From Apodemus sylvaticus (taxonomy: Eukaryota > Chordata > Mammalia > Rodentia > Muridae), in the NCBI RefSeq assembly GCF_947179515.1, contig NC_067481.1, positions 84,458,515 to 84,522,514 on the forward strand: a stretch of 64,000 bases of DNA, read 5' to 3'. Positions 12,324 to 22,741 of this stretch are shown piece after piece; the stretch's first letter is position 1, and each line of letters starts with the position of its first letter. Position numbers and translations under genes: made by a program. The notes under the pieces were generated by a model, which saw nothing but the letters and a program-made list of their open reading frames with translations, did no database searches and was not told the DNA's origin.

Positions 12324-12876
12324 TCCTGGGCATATACCCAGAGGATTCCCCACCATGTAATAAGGATACATGCTCTACTATGTTCATAGCAGCCCTATTT
12401 ATAATTGCCAGATGCTGGAAAGAACCCAGGTATCTCTCAACAGAAGAGTGGATGCAAAAAATGTGGTATATCTACACAATGGAGTACTATTCAGCCATTA
12501 GAAACAATGAATTCATGAAATTCTTAGGCTCTTAGTGGATGGAGCTAGAGAACATCATACTAAGTGAGGTAACCCAGACTCAAAAGGTGAATCATGGTAT
12601 GCACTCACTAATAAGTGGATATTAACCTAGAAAACTGGAATACCCAAAACATAACCCACACATCAAATGAGGTACAAGAAGAAAGGAGGAGTGGCCCCTT
12701 GTTCTGGAAAGACTCAGTGAAGCAGTATTCGGCAAAACCAGAATGGGGAAGTGGGAAGGGGTGGGTGGGAGGACAGGGGAAGAGAAAGGGGCTTATGAAC
12801 TTTCGGGGAGTGGGGGGCTAGAAAAGGGGAAATCATTTGAAATGTAAATAAAAAATTATATCGAATAAAAAAAAAG
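12324..12876 (+). mobile_element. Young 5'-truncated L1
   Basis: It contains the last part of ORF2 and the whole 3' UTR of the young L1 subfamily that recurs in this window. It ends AAATTATATCGAATAAAAAA and is flanked by a perfect 14-bp TSD. The ORF2 frame is broken by a stop before its end ('ggctcttag', where relatives read 'ggcaaatgg'). Confidence 0.93.
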
Positions 12877-12890
12877 AAAAAAGAGGTGTC

Positions 12891-13595
12891 AAACTATTGA
12901 AGCCATAGGAGATACCAAGTCACAACTAGCCTAAGGAGGTGACCCATGTGTTTTGTGACAATCTGGTAGACTGGCTAGCAATTTAATGAGGAAGAGGCTG
13001 TGGGGATGGGAACATGGTACACAATTACATACAGCTGGTAGTGGCAAGGCTGTGAAGAAACATCATTCCTAGCTAGACATAATACAAGTGCAGAGGTAAA
13101 AGAAGTAGTTGAGCAGAAAGTAAAAGCCAAGAGGACTCATAAGCCGATTATTAAAGGCATTCTTCAAAGCACAATAACCGTCAGCAAAGGGCAGAAACAG
13201 GTATATCTGTGATCAATCACTGGCCAAACATTGAGATTTCTTACTCCAAGGTGGCCTCTGGGAAGCCAGATATTTTTTAATCTTACATTAAACAAAAGAG
13301 TAAGCAACAGCGTGAGGAAGATGCTTACCTGAAAAGGTTCTTCCTACCAAACTTAAAACCTAAGATAGATCTTCTGGGATATACATCACAGAAAGAAGAA
13401 ACCAGTTCCCTCAAACTGTCCTCAGATTTCCACGTGTGTTCCATGGTGTGGATAAGTACACACATATTCACGAACACACAAATGTTCCTCATAGTCTTGG
13501 ACCCTAGAACACATAGTCCACAGTGGTGGTGGTGTTTGGAAATGTGTAGGTAGTATAGCTTTGCTGGAGGAAATGTGTGCATGAGGGCAGGCTTG
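12891..13595. other. Unrecognised non-coding DNA
   Basis: No supported feature was found. Confidence 0.45.
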
Positions 13596-13975
13596 AAGAT
13601 TAAAAGGCTCATGATACTTAAAACTCATTCTTTCTCTCTCCCTGTCTCTCTTTCTTTTCTCCCTCCCTTCCTACTTTTTTCTCCCTCTCTCCCTTCCTCT
13701 CTTCCCTTCTCCCTCCTTCCCCACTCTGGAATCATAAACCAAAGTAAAATCTTTCATCAATTGCTTTTGGTCACAGTGTTTTATACCAGAAGATTAAAAG
13801 GCTCATGATACTTAAAACTCATTCTTTCTCTCTCCCTGCCTCTCTTTCTTTTCTCCCTCCCTTCCTACTTTTTTTCTCCCTCTCTCCCTTCCTCTCTTCT
13901 TTTCTCCCTCCTTCCCCCTCTGGAATCATAAACCAAAGTAAAATCTTTGATCAATTGCTTTTGGTCACAGTGTTT
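13596..13975. repeat. Tandem duplication, two units of about 194 bp
   Basis: The block starting AAGATTAAAAGGCTCATGAT at 13596 recurs at 13790. Each unit has a CT-rich tract followed by 'ggaatcataaaccaaagtaa' and 'ttgcttttggtcacagtgtt'. The second unit differs by a few substitutions and small indels in the CT tract. Confidence 0.92.
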
Positions 13976-14012
13976 TATACAACAGCAACAGAAAAGCAAG
14001 TAATACAGAAAA
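13725..14012 (+). mobile_element. MT-like LTR 3' end (in duplicated form)
   Basis: Both duplicated units end with a sequence like the 3' end of old MT LTRs: an AATCATAAACCAAAGTAAA signal region, 'ttttggtcacagtgtt', and after the second copy 'aacagcaacagaaaagcaag'. The family call is tentative. Confidence 0.4.
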
Positions 14013-14919
14013 AAATAAAAATACAATGCAAAACTTTCAAAATACAAAAATAAAACAAAACAATGTGTAGAGATGGCAAGCACACACAGCTAAGGGGAGG
14101 AAGAAACAAAGCTAAGAAAATTCTAAGACATATTTATGATTTACATGCCCTACAAAGGTAGCAAAGAAGAAAACTTTCCTTACATGTAAGCATTTAAGAA
14201 AAGTCTACAACTATCTTTGAGTAAGCTGCTACTCTCCTGGTATTTGAGATGATGTGAGACTGGTACATCAGCTTTGCTCTTACTGTTTCTATTTAATGAT
14301 CACTGTGTTGGAAAGTCTAACCAAAGACACACAGCAAAAGGAGGATTTGGAAAGAAGAGAAAGAAAGAAGCCAAATTGTAAAACTTCACCTATATAAAGA
14401 AGTAGAAAGGGAGGGAGAAAATGCTAAAGAATCCACAGGAACCCTTCAGGGACATATAAAATAAGACTTATGCTTTAAAAAATTCATTATACTTTATTTT
14501 TATCTTCATTGAGATGTAACTGACATACAAAAATCTGTATTTGTATTAATATGACAAAATATGTAACAGAAGAAATTTAAAGAGAAAAGGATTTCTCTTA
14601 GTTCCCAGTTCAGGTGTCAGGAAGGCAAAGGGAAGGGCAAGGCATCAGGAGTGAACAAGGGCTGTTTGCTCTGTGAACTGATCTGGAAGCTCAGGCCAGA
14701 TGGGATACCAGGTCAAGATCCATGAGGTGATATTTTTGGAGCCTACAATTGACAGCTACTTCCCAAATGTTCTACAGTCCCCCATAATCTTAATAGTCCC
14801 AATGCTGTTCAAAGTCCAAAGTATTTATTCAAAATAATCACTTGACTTTGAGCTCTTATAAAATCAAACAAGTTACACACTTCCAATATACAACAGCCCA
14901 GAGTAAATATCCCGCTCCT
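14013..14919. other. Unrecognised non-coding DNA, possible ancient repeat traces
   Basis: 'cattgagatgtaactgacat' near 14506 resembles the end of an ancient L1M-class element, but I cannot define its extent. Nothing else is supported. Confidence 0.35.
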
Positions 14920-14935
14920 AAAAATAAAGACAGGA
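14920..14935. repeat. B2 target-site duplication, left copy
   Basis: AAAAATAAAGACAGGA recurs after the B2 as AAAAATAAGGACAGGA, with one mismatch. Confidence 0.8.
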
Positions 14936-15110
14936 GGGCTGGAGAGATGCCTCAGTGGTTAAGAACACTGACTGCTCTTCCAAAGATCCTGAGTTCAATT
15001 CACAGCAACCATGTGATGGCTCACAACCATCTATAATGAGACATGATGCCCTCTTCTGCTGTGTCTGAAGACATCTACAGTGTACTCATATAAATAAAAT
15101 AAATATTTTT
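14936..15110 (+). repeat. B2 SINE, near full length
   Basis: It starts GGGCTGGAGAGATG and runs through a pol III A box (CTCAGTGGTTAAG) and B box (GAGTTCAATTC) to the AATAAA-type tail. It is flanked by a 16-bp near-perfect TSD. Confidence 0.92.
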
Positions 15111-15126
15111 AAAAAATAAGGACAGG

Positions 15127-15582
15127 ATGATAGTAAGGGAATATCAGATCAAAACAAGACAAAAACCCACCAGTTGAAACATCAAATATTTGAATGAATC
15201 AGGGCTTGTAGCATCATCTGGGCTCTAATAAGCAGCCCTTATGCCAGCAACACTTACACCCTCCCTTTCAGTCCAGTTTTGAGCCACTGATACACTTAAC
15301 TAAAGCTAATAATGGCATGGTGTGTCCCTCGAGTGGTTCCAGCTGTTGATGGTACTGTCATTACTGTCAAGCAGCTATGTCAAAACTGTAACACAACATC
15401 ATATAAAGAAACAAGGAACCTCCACTCACTTTAATCTTTTGCCTAATGAGAAAAAAAATAATCAATGTAGTGCAAACAAGTTTGAGGTCTGCAGAATTAA
15501 CAAGAAGTGTAGTTTCTGTCATGAACCAACTGTAGACACAAGGCAATTTCCTTAATCTTGTTCAGCCTCTACACGGGGTTTC
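15127..15582. other. Unrecognised non-coding DNA
   Basis: The 77-residue plus-strand ORF across 15322-15555 shows no family motif that I recognise. Confidence 0.45.
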
Positions 15583-15872
15583 TTTCTGTTTGTTGTAAAT
15601 CATTATATTTGTGATTTTATTTCATATGAATGGGTGTTTTGCTTGCATGTATGACTGTGTAGCACATGCATTCCTGGTACTCAAAGTCAAACAAGGACAC
15701 CAGATCCCTTTAAACAGGAGAGACTAATTTCTGTTTGTTGTAAATCATTATATTTGTGATTTTATTTCATATGAATGGGTGTTTTGCTGGCATGTATGAC
15801 TGTGTAGCACATGCATTCCTGGTACTCAAAGTCAAACAAGGACACCAGATCCCTTTAAACAGGAGAGACTAA
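15583..15872. repeat. Near-perfect tandem duplication, 2 x 145 bp
   Basis: Unit 1 (15583-15727) and unit 2 (15728-15872) start TTTCTGTTTGTTG and end ACAGGAGAGACTAA. By eye they differ at one base (TTGC versus TGGC). The duplication covers the 3' part of an antisense B3 SINE plus flanking sequence. Confidence 0.95.
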
Positions 15873-15888
15873 TTGTTATGAGTCGCCT

Positions 15889-16479
15889 TGTAGATTCTGA
15901 GTTTGAAGGGAGTTGGGACTTTTCAGAATCCATAGTTGAGCCAGCAAGCAGACTAGAGCCCGGGCATGCTGGACAAGCTTGAAGCAAGGTTGTGGTTGAG
16001 CCATTCCACAAACAGACCGGCCATAAAAGATAATGGGCATGCCTGGGAAAACTCTTATGGGTCATACACTATCTGGACTGGAGTCTCCTGTCTCCTGTCC
16101 CTTGGATGCAGTTTACTAACGTCAAAGTGACTTTCCTGCTAACAAAAATAAACCACCCTCCTACATTGCTGATGGCCCGATCTGCACGTATGCCAAAAAA
16201 AAAAAAAAAAAAAACCACCCTGCGCGCCAGAATCCCCTGCCAATGTTTGAATCAGCAAATCATGTGTAACCGCACCAAATGCCCCTGACAACCCCCCTGA
16301 CTTTTCCTATATAAACCCCTAACTTTTGAGCTTCAGGGTTGACTCCTCTGTCTCCTGTGTGAGATACGTGTCAGCCCAGAGCTCTGATAATAAACGGCCT
16401 CATGCGTTTGCATCAAGTCAGTCTCTCACGTTTCCTTGGATGTACGCTATCCCGAGAATGGAGTGGGGGGGTCTCCACA
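15889..16479 (+). mobile_element. Solo LTR, gammaretrovirus-like (ERV1)
   Basis: The segment begins TGTAG and ends TCTCCACA. It carries TATATAAACCCC (about 16310), then 'ctcctgtgtgagatacgtgt', an AATAAA signal at about 16390 and the terminal 'ggagtggggggg'. This is the U3-R-U5 layout of murine gammaretroviral LTRs (MuRRS/GLN-like). There is an A-run at about 16195-16214. No internal sequence follows, so it is a solo LTR. A clean 4-bp TSD was not found. Confidence 0.75.
16307..16316 (+). promoter_or_regulatory. TATA box of the solo LTR
   Basis: CTATATAAAC lies about 75-80 bp upstream of the AATAAA signal, the spacing expected of a gammaretroviral R region. Confidence 0.65.
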
Positions 16480-16562
16480 AAAGGAGGTCCTACAAGTTGG
16501 ACCTGAGTCCTTTGCCAGAGAAGAGAGTTCTCTTAACTGCTGAGCTGTCTCTCCAGCCCATC

Positions 16563-17290
16563 AATCCATGTAATGCTAATTACAACAACTGACAAAAATT
16601 CAATAATCTTTCACAGTAATTAGCTGGCACAATTTCTTGGGGAAAAAAACTCCTAAATACTTAGTAAGAACAGGTAAAAGGAAAAATAGAAGTGGTTAAC
16701 ACATTTGCCCGCCGAAATGATCAACATGCAGGTAACTTGGAGATGAGCAAGTTCACTACTAAGTAGCCTTATGACCCGAGTGACATTCAAAGCACAGATG
16801 TGTTATCCTTCCGAGCAGTGGAGCCATTTTTCATTTGAGTCTGTTTTGAAAGGTTAAATGATTTACATTGCTCAAGTGACTGACTCAAGGAATATGACAT
16901 CCATCAGCTGTTCTAGGGCAGGATTTCAAGAAAGTATTAAACATGAATGGGCCAAGACATCCATCATTTCAATGAATTAACTTATCTTCTTTGAAAATAG
17001 ACAGTCTCATTCCACCCTTTGAATAATAGCAAAGGAACATCTCATCATTTTCTTGGTGCCTTCTTCATTCAGAGAACCAGTAGACCAAAACAGACAGATA
17101 CGGGGATAAGACTCCATAAGTTACTCTCATTTTTTGCTTATTTATTGTTTGAAATATTTATTCAATTCCATTTTTTAAAAGATTCAGTTTGCAATTGGCA
17201 ATTGCAAATATTGTTTGCAATATTTATTCAGTTGCATTTTTTTAAATGATTCGGTACTGGCAAATGGCATGTAATTGGAGTCTTGTACAT
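16563..17290. other. Unrecognised non-coding DNA with a local imperfect repeat
   Basis: At 17146-17200 and 17206-17260 a block 'TGTTTGaAATATTTATTCA...TTTTTTAAAAGATTC' is repeated imperfectly. Between the copies lies the palindrome TTTGCAATTGGCAATTGCAAA. No gene is seen. Confidence 0.5.
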
Positions 17291-18114
17291 AAATGTTTAA
17301 CTGATTTCTTAGTTCTAACAGGGTTCTAATATTTTTTACACATAAAATAGTATCATTTGCAATGACATTTTGACTTCTATTTTTCCAATTCAGATTTCCT
17401 TTCTTTCATGGCCTTTGACACCAAGTTAGATAGGACTTGCTAAAAGAAATTAAAATCAATTCTTTTGTGAACTTCAGATCTTACAGAATAATGAAAAAAA
17501 CTTGGAAATTTTTCCCATTCTGTATAATGTTAATGTTGCTTTAACATCGTAAATGGCCTTTATTATACTGATGTCTACTCCTATAATCAAACTCTTCAGT
17601 GTGCTTGATCATGGAGAGTATATCATTTTATGAACCATCTTCGGAGGATATATTGAGATGGTCATGTTTTTATCCTTCATTCTATTGAACAGTTCAGTTG
17701 TCACCTAACCCCGATGCTTTTCTGTCTAAAATCTGCTGCTGAAGATGGGATGTTAAAGCCCCTAGCTAGTAGTATCCTAGTAGAATCTGCCTTTCTATTA
17801 GGGTCTATTAATCTTTGCTGTATATATCTAGATACTCTGATCATGGATAGGTATGTTTGGAACTGTTTTTCCCTTGACATTCCCCCTTCAATTATGATAT
17901 CAAACAGTTCTTTTTTTTTGTCTTCACTGTTTTTAATTTAAAGTCTATTTTGCCTCTTTACTGTTTTTTATTTAAAGTCTATTTTATCTGTTCTTAGCAT
18001 AGCTATTCTAACATTTTAATTCAATTTCCTTTGAAATATATCATTTTATTGATTTCCAATTTGTTTATATGTAGCGTTAGCTGTAAAATGAGTCTCTTGG
18101 AGGTAGTCTATAGT
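17291..18114 (-). mobile_element. Ancient L1 (L1M class), ORF2 part
   Basis: Read antisense, this follows the order of L1 ORF2 from reverse transcriptase back to endonuclease. Landmarks include a decayed 'atcatttgcaatgacatttt' FADD-region block near 17360, 'cttgatcatgg' near 17605, and 'gtctattttatctgttctta' near 17980. All frames are destroyed. It continues at 18975 after a young L1 insertion. Confidence 0.65.
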
Positions 18115-18129
18115 AAGAATGATGCTTGC
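18115..18129. repeat. L1 target-site duplication, left copy
   Basis: AAGAATGATGCTTGC recurs at 18960-18974. Confidence 0.93.
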
Positions 18130-18959
18130 ATCTTAAAAAATGCTCAACTTCATTAGTCATTAGGGAAATGCAAATCAAAACAACCCTGAGATTTCATCTT
18201 ACACCAGTCAGAATGGCTAAGATTAAAAAGTCAGGAGACAGCAGGTGTTGGAGAGGGTGTGGAGAAAGAAGAACACTCCTCCATTGCTGGTGGGGTTGCA
18301 AATTGGTACAACCACTCTGGAAATCAGTCTGGCGGTTCCTCCGAAAACTGGGCACCTCACTTCCAGAAGATCCTGCTATACCACTCCTGGGCATATACCC
18401 AGAAGACTCCCCACCATGTAATAAGGATACATGTTCTACTATGTTCATAGCAGCCCTATTTATAATTGCCAGATGTTGGAAAGAACCCAGGTATCCCTCA
18501 ACAGAAGAGTGGATGCAAAAAATGTGGTATATCTACACAATGGAGTACTATTCAGCCATTAGAAACAACGAATTCATGAAATTCTTAGGCAAATGGATGG
18601 AGCTAGAGAATATCATACTCAGTGAGGTAACCCAGACTCAAAAGGTGAATCATGGTATGCACTCACTAATAAGTGGATATTAACCTAGAAAACTGGAATA
18701 CCCAAAACATAATCCACACATCAAATGAGGTACAAGAAGAAAGGAGGAGTGGCCCCTGGTTCTGGAAAGACTCAGTGAAACAGTATTCAGCAAAACCAAA
18801 ACGGGGAAGTGGGAAGGGGTGGGTGGGAGGACAGGGGAAGAGAAGGGGGCTTACGGGACTTTCGGGGAGTGGGGGGGCTAGAAAAGGGGAAATCATTTGA
18901 AATGTAAATAAATTATATCGAATAAAAAAATTAAAAAAAAAGAAAAAAAATTAAAAAAA
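18130..18959 (+). mobile_element. Young 5'-truncated L1
   Basis: It holds the C-terminal part of ORF2 (open in one frame over 18126-18683, about 185 codons including flank) and the full 3' UTR. The tail is a doubled A-rich tract (TTAAAAAAAAAG repeated). It is flanked by a perfect 15-bp TSD inside the ancient antisense L1. The ORF2 end carries the Cys-rich segment (SRCWRGCGERR, HCWWGCK) typical of the L1 C-terminus. Confidence 0.95.
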
Positions 18960-18974
18960 AAGAATGATGCTTGC

Positions 18975-19960
18975 TTGCTTAATCTAGTCATTCCCTCTAT
19001 GTTTTTTCATTCATTTTCATTCAAAGTAACCACTAATAGATAAACTATTTTTAAAGACATTATATTATTTATTTCTAATGTTATTATTTCGTTCTTTCTT
19101 TGTCCTATCCTTAAAGTCTTGAGGTTAATGGAATTATTCCGACAGCATTCTTTCATATCTTGCTCGTGGCTGTATATATTCTCTGTGTGTATGTAATACA
19201 ACTTAGATTTACAAAAATATCCTTTGAGCAGAACAAGCTGTTTTATGGAAGTTACTAAACATTTTCAAAACAATAAGAACAAAAGCTGACAAAGAAGCAA
19301 GAGACAATAGAAAGATATAGAAATCTCCATTTTGTGCACATTCATGCCTAAGTGTGAATTCTGGGAAGTAGTTTGCATTCATTTTATTGCTAAACTTTTT
19401 ATATGTTATTGACCAATTATGTTTAACTAGTTTGTTTTCAGTCTTCACTCTGAAGATATGCATTATTTATGTTCCATGCTTACAACACGGTAGTCTGAAA
19501 ACAATTTAAAATGTCTCTTACCAGAAATTTTATATCTTCCCATGGCTTCTTATTATTAATGTCCCTTTCAGTTTGAAAAACTCCTTTGAACATTTATGGT
19601 AGGACAAATTTGGCAGAGATATATTCTCTAAATTTTTGTTTGCCTGGGAATATCTTTATCTCTCCTGCATTTCTATAGAGTATCTTTGCCTTATACAATA
19701 TTGTTTGACAGTAGTTTTCCTTCAATATCATGAAAATTCATATCATTCTTTCCTAGTCTGTGAGTTTTCTGTTGAAAGGCCCTTTGTGATGAATTGTAGG
19801 TTTCTCTCTTTATTATTAGTTTCTTTTCATTTGCAGTCTGAGATTCTGATCTTTGTACAATATAGTATTTTTATCCCAAGAAGCGAAAATGCCAACATCT
19901 TTGCCAACCCTATATACTTTAGCTTGCCGTTACTAAATTCTCCAATTCAAGGCTGAATCA
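18975..19960 (-). mobile_element. Ancient L1 (L1M class), 5' part
   Basis: This continues the element interrupted at 18129. 'tttgtttgcctgggaatatctttatctctcc' near 19636 and 'gttttctgttgaaaggcc' near 19765 match the decayed region upstream in old mammalian L1s when read antisense. Its boundaries are approximate and no frame is intact. Confidence 0.55.
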
Positions 19961-21350
19961 TTTATTGAATGATTACTGACATCTCGGCATAAGGCATTTG
20001 GTTACTTACATTTAAAAGAACTACATGTGTTTCATTTTACTTTGACAATTTGTGCATAAATTATAAGAATATATTTCTCACTGTAAAAGAAAAGGGATGC
20101 AAATTCAGAGAAGTTAAAATGAACTTTTTTCCAGCCAAATGCCATTCTGTGGGGTAAAAAAAAAAAAAAATAGAAAAACATTTTTCTCTGTATTGAAGAA
20201 GAGTCTAGATTTGGAAATGCCATATTTAATAATTACAGAAAGTATAGCAGAGTGTTCTTGTTGCCTCTGTAAAAAACAGCAGGGCCTCTTATGTCTTGCT
20301 GATATGATTACAGTAATTATCATGCTAATAAGAATAGAACATACTGTAACAAAATGGGAAAATATCGATCTAAACTTTTCCTTAGCAATCTTAGAGGAAC
20401 TCAGAATGTCACTTTATATACTTCAAGTTCCCTTCATGTACCTTTTCCTTCCACACAAAACATTTTTAGTAACTTAATTTCCTGTTTCCTCAACTTAGTC
20501 CTGTGAGATACCACTTCAACTGTGAGATTTTTTCAAGAAACTGGGACAAAAATTATTCATTTTTGAAGCCTACATTGAAACTATACAGTTTAAATCTCCA
20601 AAATAGCATTGCTTCAGGTTTGATTAGATCCAGGAGCTTAAATAATAACCTAAAGACCTATGTTTTAGAAACATTTGTGGTTTTATTTCCTTATATCTGC
20701 TTCTTGCACGAGGAACTTTTGATTGGCATGATCTTCAGCTGTTCCAAACATGGGGTTCTATACCCAAGTACAGTTGGAAATGGACATGGATTGGTTGTTT
20801 ACTTGTCCTCAAATAAGTTTTATTTTGCTTCATTTAGCTCTCATTGAGAACACTAGCAGGCGAAAAGCAATATCTTGAACAGGTCTAAGTCTCTAGGCAA
20901 TCCCTGAGAAAGGAATGAGTCAAATGTCACAAATTTGATATAGAGAATGAGAGAGACAGAAATACCTCCATAGAAGAAAACCAGCAGACAATTACAGGAA
21001 GAAATCAAAAAATAGTCTGGATGTCAGAAACACTAGCACATGATAGAGTTTCCACCAATATATATTTCTATTATATTTGGGTATTAAAAAAAATGAGAAT
21101 CGTAGCTTAGTCTAAACTGGTTTGGGTTGAATAGAATGTAAAGCAAAAGAGTGGCAACTTTTTAGGGAAACTCTTGGTCATCTTATGCCTAGACAAAATT
21201 GGGTGTGCATATAATTATCATCAGATGTATTATGGAAAGAAACTAAAAAATTTTTATACATCCCAATGTATCACTCAACATAGAGAAGCACCTAAGCTCC
21301 ACAATTTAATAACAAACTCTTCCTTCTCTTCAAACTCATAAAAGGGAGCA
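19961..21350. other. Unrecognised non-coding DNA with two chance-length ORFs
   Basis: Plus-strand ORFs of 112 codons (20139-20477) and 114 codons (20503-20847) lie side by side. Neither has a domain I recognise, and the first runs through an A14 homopolymer. AT-rich DNA readily gives ORFs of this size, so I do not call genes. Confidence 0.4.
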
Positions 21351-22504
21351 CTGAAACTAATAGAAAAGAAACTGGGGAAGACCCTTGAGGACATCGGTAC
21401 AGGGGGAAAGTTCCTGAACAGAACACCAATAGCGTATGCTCTAAGATCAAGAATTGACAAATGGGATCTCATAAAATTACAAAGTTTCTGTAAAGCAAAG
21501 GACACCATCAAAAGGACAAATCGGCAACCAACAAATTGGGAAAAGATCTTCACCAACCCTACATCAGATAGAGGGCTAATATCCAATACATACAAAGAAC
21601 TCAAGAAGTTAGACCCCAGGGAACCAAATAACCCTATTAAAAATGGGGTACAGAGTTAAACAAAGAATTCTCACCTGAAGAACTTCGGATGGCGGAGAAA
21701 CATCTTGAAAAATGCTCAACTTCCTTAGTCATCAGGGAAATGCAAATCAAAACAACCCTGAGATTTCACTTTACACCAGTCAGAATGGCTAAGATTAAAA
21801 AATCAGGAGACAGCAGGTGTTGGGGAGGATGTGGAGAAAGAGGAACACTCCTCCACTGCTGGTGGGATTGCAAATTGGTACAACCGCTCTGGAAATCAGT
21901 CTGGCGGTTCCTCAGAAAACTGGGCAGGTCACTTCCGAAAGATCCTGCTATACCACTCTTGGGCATATACCCAGAGGATTCTCCAGCATGTAATAAGGAT
22001 ATATGCTCCACTGTGTTCATAGCAGCCCTATTTATAATAGCCAGAAGCTGGAAAGAACCCAGGTATCCCTCAACAGAAGAATGGATGCAAAAAATGTAAT
22101 ATATATACACAATGGAGTACTATTCAGCCATTAGAAAAAATGAATTCATGAAATTCTTAGGCAAATGGATGGAGCTGGAGAACATCACACTAAGTGAGGT
22201 AACCCAGTCTCAAAAGATCAACCATGGTATGCACTCACTAATAAGTGGATATTAGCCTGGAAAATGGGAATACCCAAAACATAATCAACACATCAAATGA
22301 GGTACAAGTAGAACAGAGGAGTGGCCCCTGGTTCTGGAAAGACTCAGTGTAGCAGTATAAGGCAAAACCAGAACAGGGAAGTGGGAAGAGGTGGGTGGAA
22401 GAACAGGGGGAGGGAAGGGGGCTTATGTGACTTTTGGGGAGTGGGGAATTCAGAAAAGGGGAAATCATTTGAAATGTAAATAAAAATATATCAAATAAAA
22501 AAAA
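21351..22504 (+). mobile_element. 5'-truncated L1
   Basis: It starts inside ORF2 (CTGAAACTAATAGAAAAG) and runs to the 3' UTR and a short A-tail. The ORF2 remnant is frameshifted ('attaaaaatggggt', one A fewer than relatives). The left flank ATAAAAGGGAGCA and right flank TTAAAGGAGCA suggest an imperfect TSD. It is slightly more diverged than the copies at 18 kb and 52-58 kb. Confidence 0.88.
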
Positions 22505-22741
22505 TTAAAGGAGCAATCCCTGATATGATGATAGACTTAAAACTGCTTCTGGTGATGGAAAGAGAATAGTATTAATTAAATTCTATTCTAAAAATAAAGG
22601 AGAGAAAGTCCTTTGAAATCCACAGAAGAGGTCAAAGGACACCAAACAGGAAGAGAAGGTGGTAATGCAGAGAATTATTCCTAAACACAGCCTTAGCACA
22701 GACCCTTGGCAGGGTAGAAGGGAAGAAGTCATTGCCTAAAG

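Larger units (their letters stand above)
15618..16562 (-). repeat. B3 SINE, antisense, split by a tandem duplication and an LTR
   Basis: The 3' part is in 15618-15888 (duplicated). The 5' part, ending GCTGTCTCTCCAGCCCA on the plus strand, is at about 16480-16562. The two parts resume the same SINE on either side of the LTR. Confidence 0.7.

Noticed and set aside
15583..15872. Repeat pair considered as a CRISPR-like or satellite array
   Set aside because: Only two long adjacent copies occur without spacers, in a mammalian genome. It is a simple tandem duplication.
20139..20847. Two adjacent ORFs of 112 and 114 codons on the plus strand
   Set aside because: No domain, no codon pattern and no splice or promoter context was seen. 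The first crosses an A14 run. Chance ORFs of this length are common in AT-rich DNA.
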